19,531 nucleotides of DNA from DALYLB01 sp046154695. Lineage in GTDB: Bacteria; Acidobacteriota; Blastocatellia; RBC074. Positions 18,860 through 19,531 of this stretch are shown piece by piece. How positions within the stretch are numbered: position 1 is the stretch's first letter; each line of letters begins with the position of its first letter. Both the position numbers and the translations under genes were made by a program. Where the stretch lies: positions 1-19,531 of the forward strand of contig JBJXFI010000233.1 of NCBI GenBank assembly GCA_046154695.1, given 5' to 3'. The notes beneath the pieces were generated by a model that was not told the DNA's origin, made no database searches, and saw nothing but the letters and a program-made list of their open reading frames with translations.

Positions 18860-19000
18860 CACAAGCTGTCCAGCTTGTGCCGGGTGTGAGAGCGGGCGTG
18901 AAGAGTGCGGCGGGTCGCCCGCCGGAAGTAGGCTCGTTCGAGGCCCGGCCTTTTTCTGAGAGTGTCTGGTGGACGCGGCACAAGCTGGACAGCTTGTGCC
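18860..19000. repeat. REPIN-like inverted pair of palindromes
   Basis: The left unit is CACAAGCTG-TC-CAGCTTGTG (18860-18879). The right unit is GGCACAAGCTG-GA-CAGCTTGTGCC (18977-19000). The reverse complement of the extended left unit matches the right unit at 23 of 24 positions, so they are inverted copies. The 95 bases between hold a further GGCGGG-TCG-CCCGCC hairpin (18909-18923) and a short GC stem with a T-run near 18941-18955. The right palindrome is followed by ACTTTTTCC and may also terminate transcription. The layout is like REPIN/BIME elements. Confidence 0.7.
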
Positions 19001-19022
19001 ACTTTTTCCTAGGAGACGCAAA

Positions 19023-19496
19023 ATGAAAACCTATCGCATGCTCGTTGTTGGATTATTGATTGGCCTGACGTCCGGACTGATGATCGGCGGCGCGGCCGTC
19101 TACAGCCAGGGAAAGGGGGCCGGCCGGCAGACCATCAACCTGCCGAACCGCGCGGTGACGGCGCCCTTCAGTGATGGCGTGAAGGTGGGAAACACGCTCT
19201 ATCTGGCGGGCCGGCTCGGCATCGACCCGAAGACCAGCAGAATCCCGGAAGACCCCGAACAGGAAGCGCGATTGATGATCGATGGAATCAAATCGGTGCT
19301 GACCGAGGCGGGCATGACCATGGACGATCTGGTCACCGTGCAGATCTTCTGCTCCGACGTCACCCTCTTCGACAAGTTCAATCCGATCTACCGGTCCTAT
19401 TTCAACAAGAACCTGCCGGCGCGCGCCTTCATCGGATCAGGCACGCTTCTTCGCGGCGCCCGTTTCGAGATGCAGGCCATTGCCGTGAAACAATAG
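19023..19496 (+). CDS. Exported or membrane-anchored RidA/YjgF-family protein
   Basis: This 157-residue protein joins an N-terminal hydrophobic segment (7-27, ending VYSQ) to a full RidA domain (35-157). Family markers are VKVGNTLYLAGRLGIDP (53-69), the conserved Arg of LPARAF (Arg134), which binds the substrate carboxylate in RidA enzymes, and FEMQAIAVK with Glu149. RidA proteins hydrolyse reactive enamine/imine intermediates such as 2-aminoacrylate, normally in the cytoplasm as trimers. Here export places it in the periplasm, so a different substrate is likely. The ATG at 19023 follows AGGAGA (19011-19016); the open frame from 18969 would run through the palindrome and is rejected. It lies directly after the REPIN-like element. 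Nothing is seen in the last 35 bases of the window. Confidence 0.9.
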   Translation: MKTYRMLVVGLLIGLTSGLMIGGAAVYSQGKGAGRQTINLPNRAVTAPFSDGVKVGNTLYLAGRLGIDPKTSRIPEDPEQEARLMIDGIKSVLTEAGMTMDDLVTVQIFCSDVTLFDKFNPIYRSYFNKNLPARAFIGSGTLLRGARFEMQAIAVKQ

Positions 19497-19531
19497 ACAA
19501 GCCCAACGGGGCGCGGCGGGAGATCGCAGCC

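Overview
The window looks like a chromosomal segment of a GC-rich Acidobacteriota bacterium of the Solibacter/Blastocatellia type. The best evidence is the large secreted protein at 10696-14313, which ends in a TIGR03437-like domain (the 'Solibacter C-terminal' domain) behind a BACON-like domain. Supporting signs are a DUF5117/DUF4953-type metalloprotease, several exported amidohydrolase-family proteins with signal peptides ending in A-Q, and many short palindromic intergenic repeats. This placement is inferred from protein families; there is no rRNA in the window. No tRNA, rRNA, CRISPR array, phage or transposase gene was recognised.

Layout. (1) 1-4621, minus strand: a repeat-rich 3' flank, a membrane-anchored PHP-domain phosphoesterase, an exported metzincin-like zinc protease and a HAD-superfamily hydrolase. 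(2) 4752-10389, plus strand: three paralogous exported amidohydrolase-fold proteins. Only the middle one (7460-8884) keeps the metal-binding histidines and aspartate; the two flanking ones have lost all of them. Between the first two lie a low-GC GxxExxY protein gene bracketed by CACGAAGG-type repeats, and an unrecognised 149-residue gene that sits 6 bases before the active amidohydrolase. A strong, probably bidirectional terminator at 10410-10454 ends the cluster. (3) 10696-14471, minus strand: a 1205-residue secreted beta-propeller/BACON/TIGR03437 protein, preceded by a possible 48-codon leader ORF containing an 18-bp perfect palindrome. (4) 14472-15098: divergent intergenic region with a candidate promoter. 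(5) 15099-19496, plus strand: a secreted protein with a short propeller-like segment and an apparently alpha-helical remainder, an APC-family permease 7 bases downstream, an exported class I SAM methyltransferase, a REPIN-like inverted pair of palindromes and an exported RidA-family protein.

How the genes may work together. Most products carry an N-terminal signal or anchor, so the region appears to encode envelope or periplasmic proteins: peptide or amide hydrolysis (protease, amidohydrolases), uptake of amino acids or amines (APC permease) and detoxification of reactive enamines (RidA). That joint role is inference from family and gene order; no substrate can be read from the sequence. The most noteworthy points are the one-active/two-inactive amidohydrolase trio, the repeat-bracketed GxxExxY cassette, the SD-occluding hairpin before the unknown gene, and two protein families normally found in the cytosol (SAM methyltransferase and RidA) that carry export signals here.
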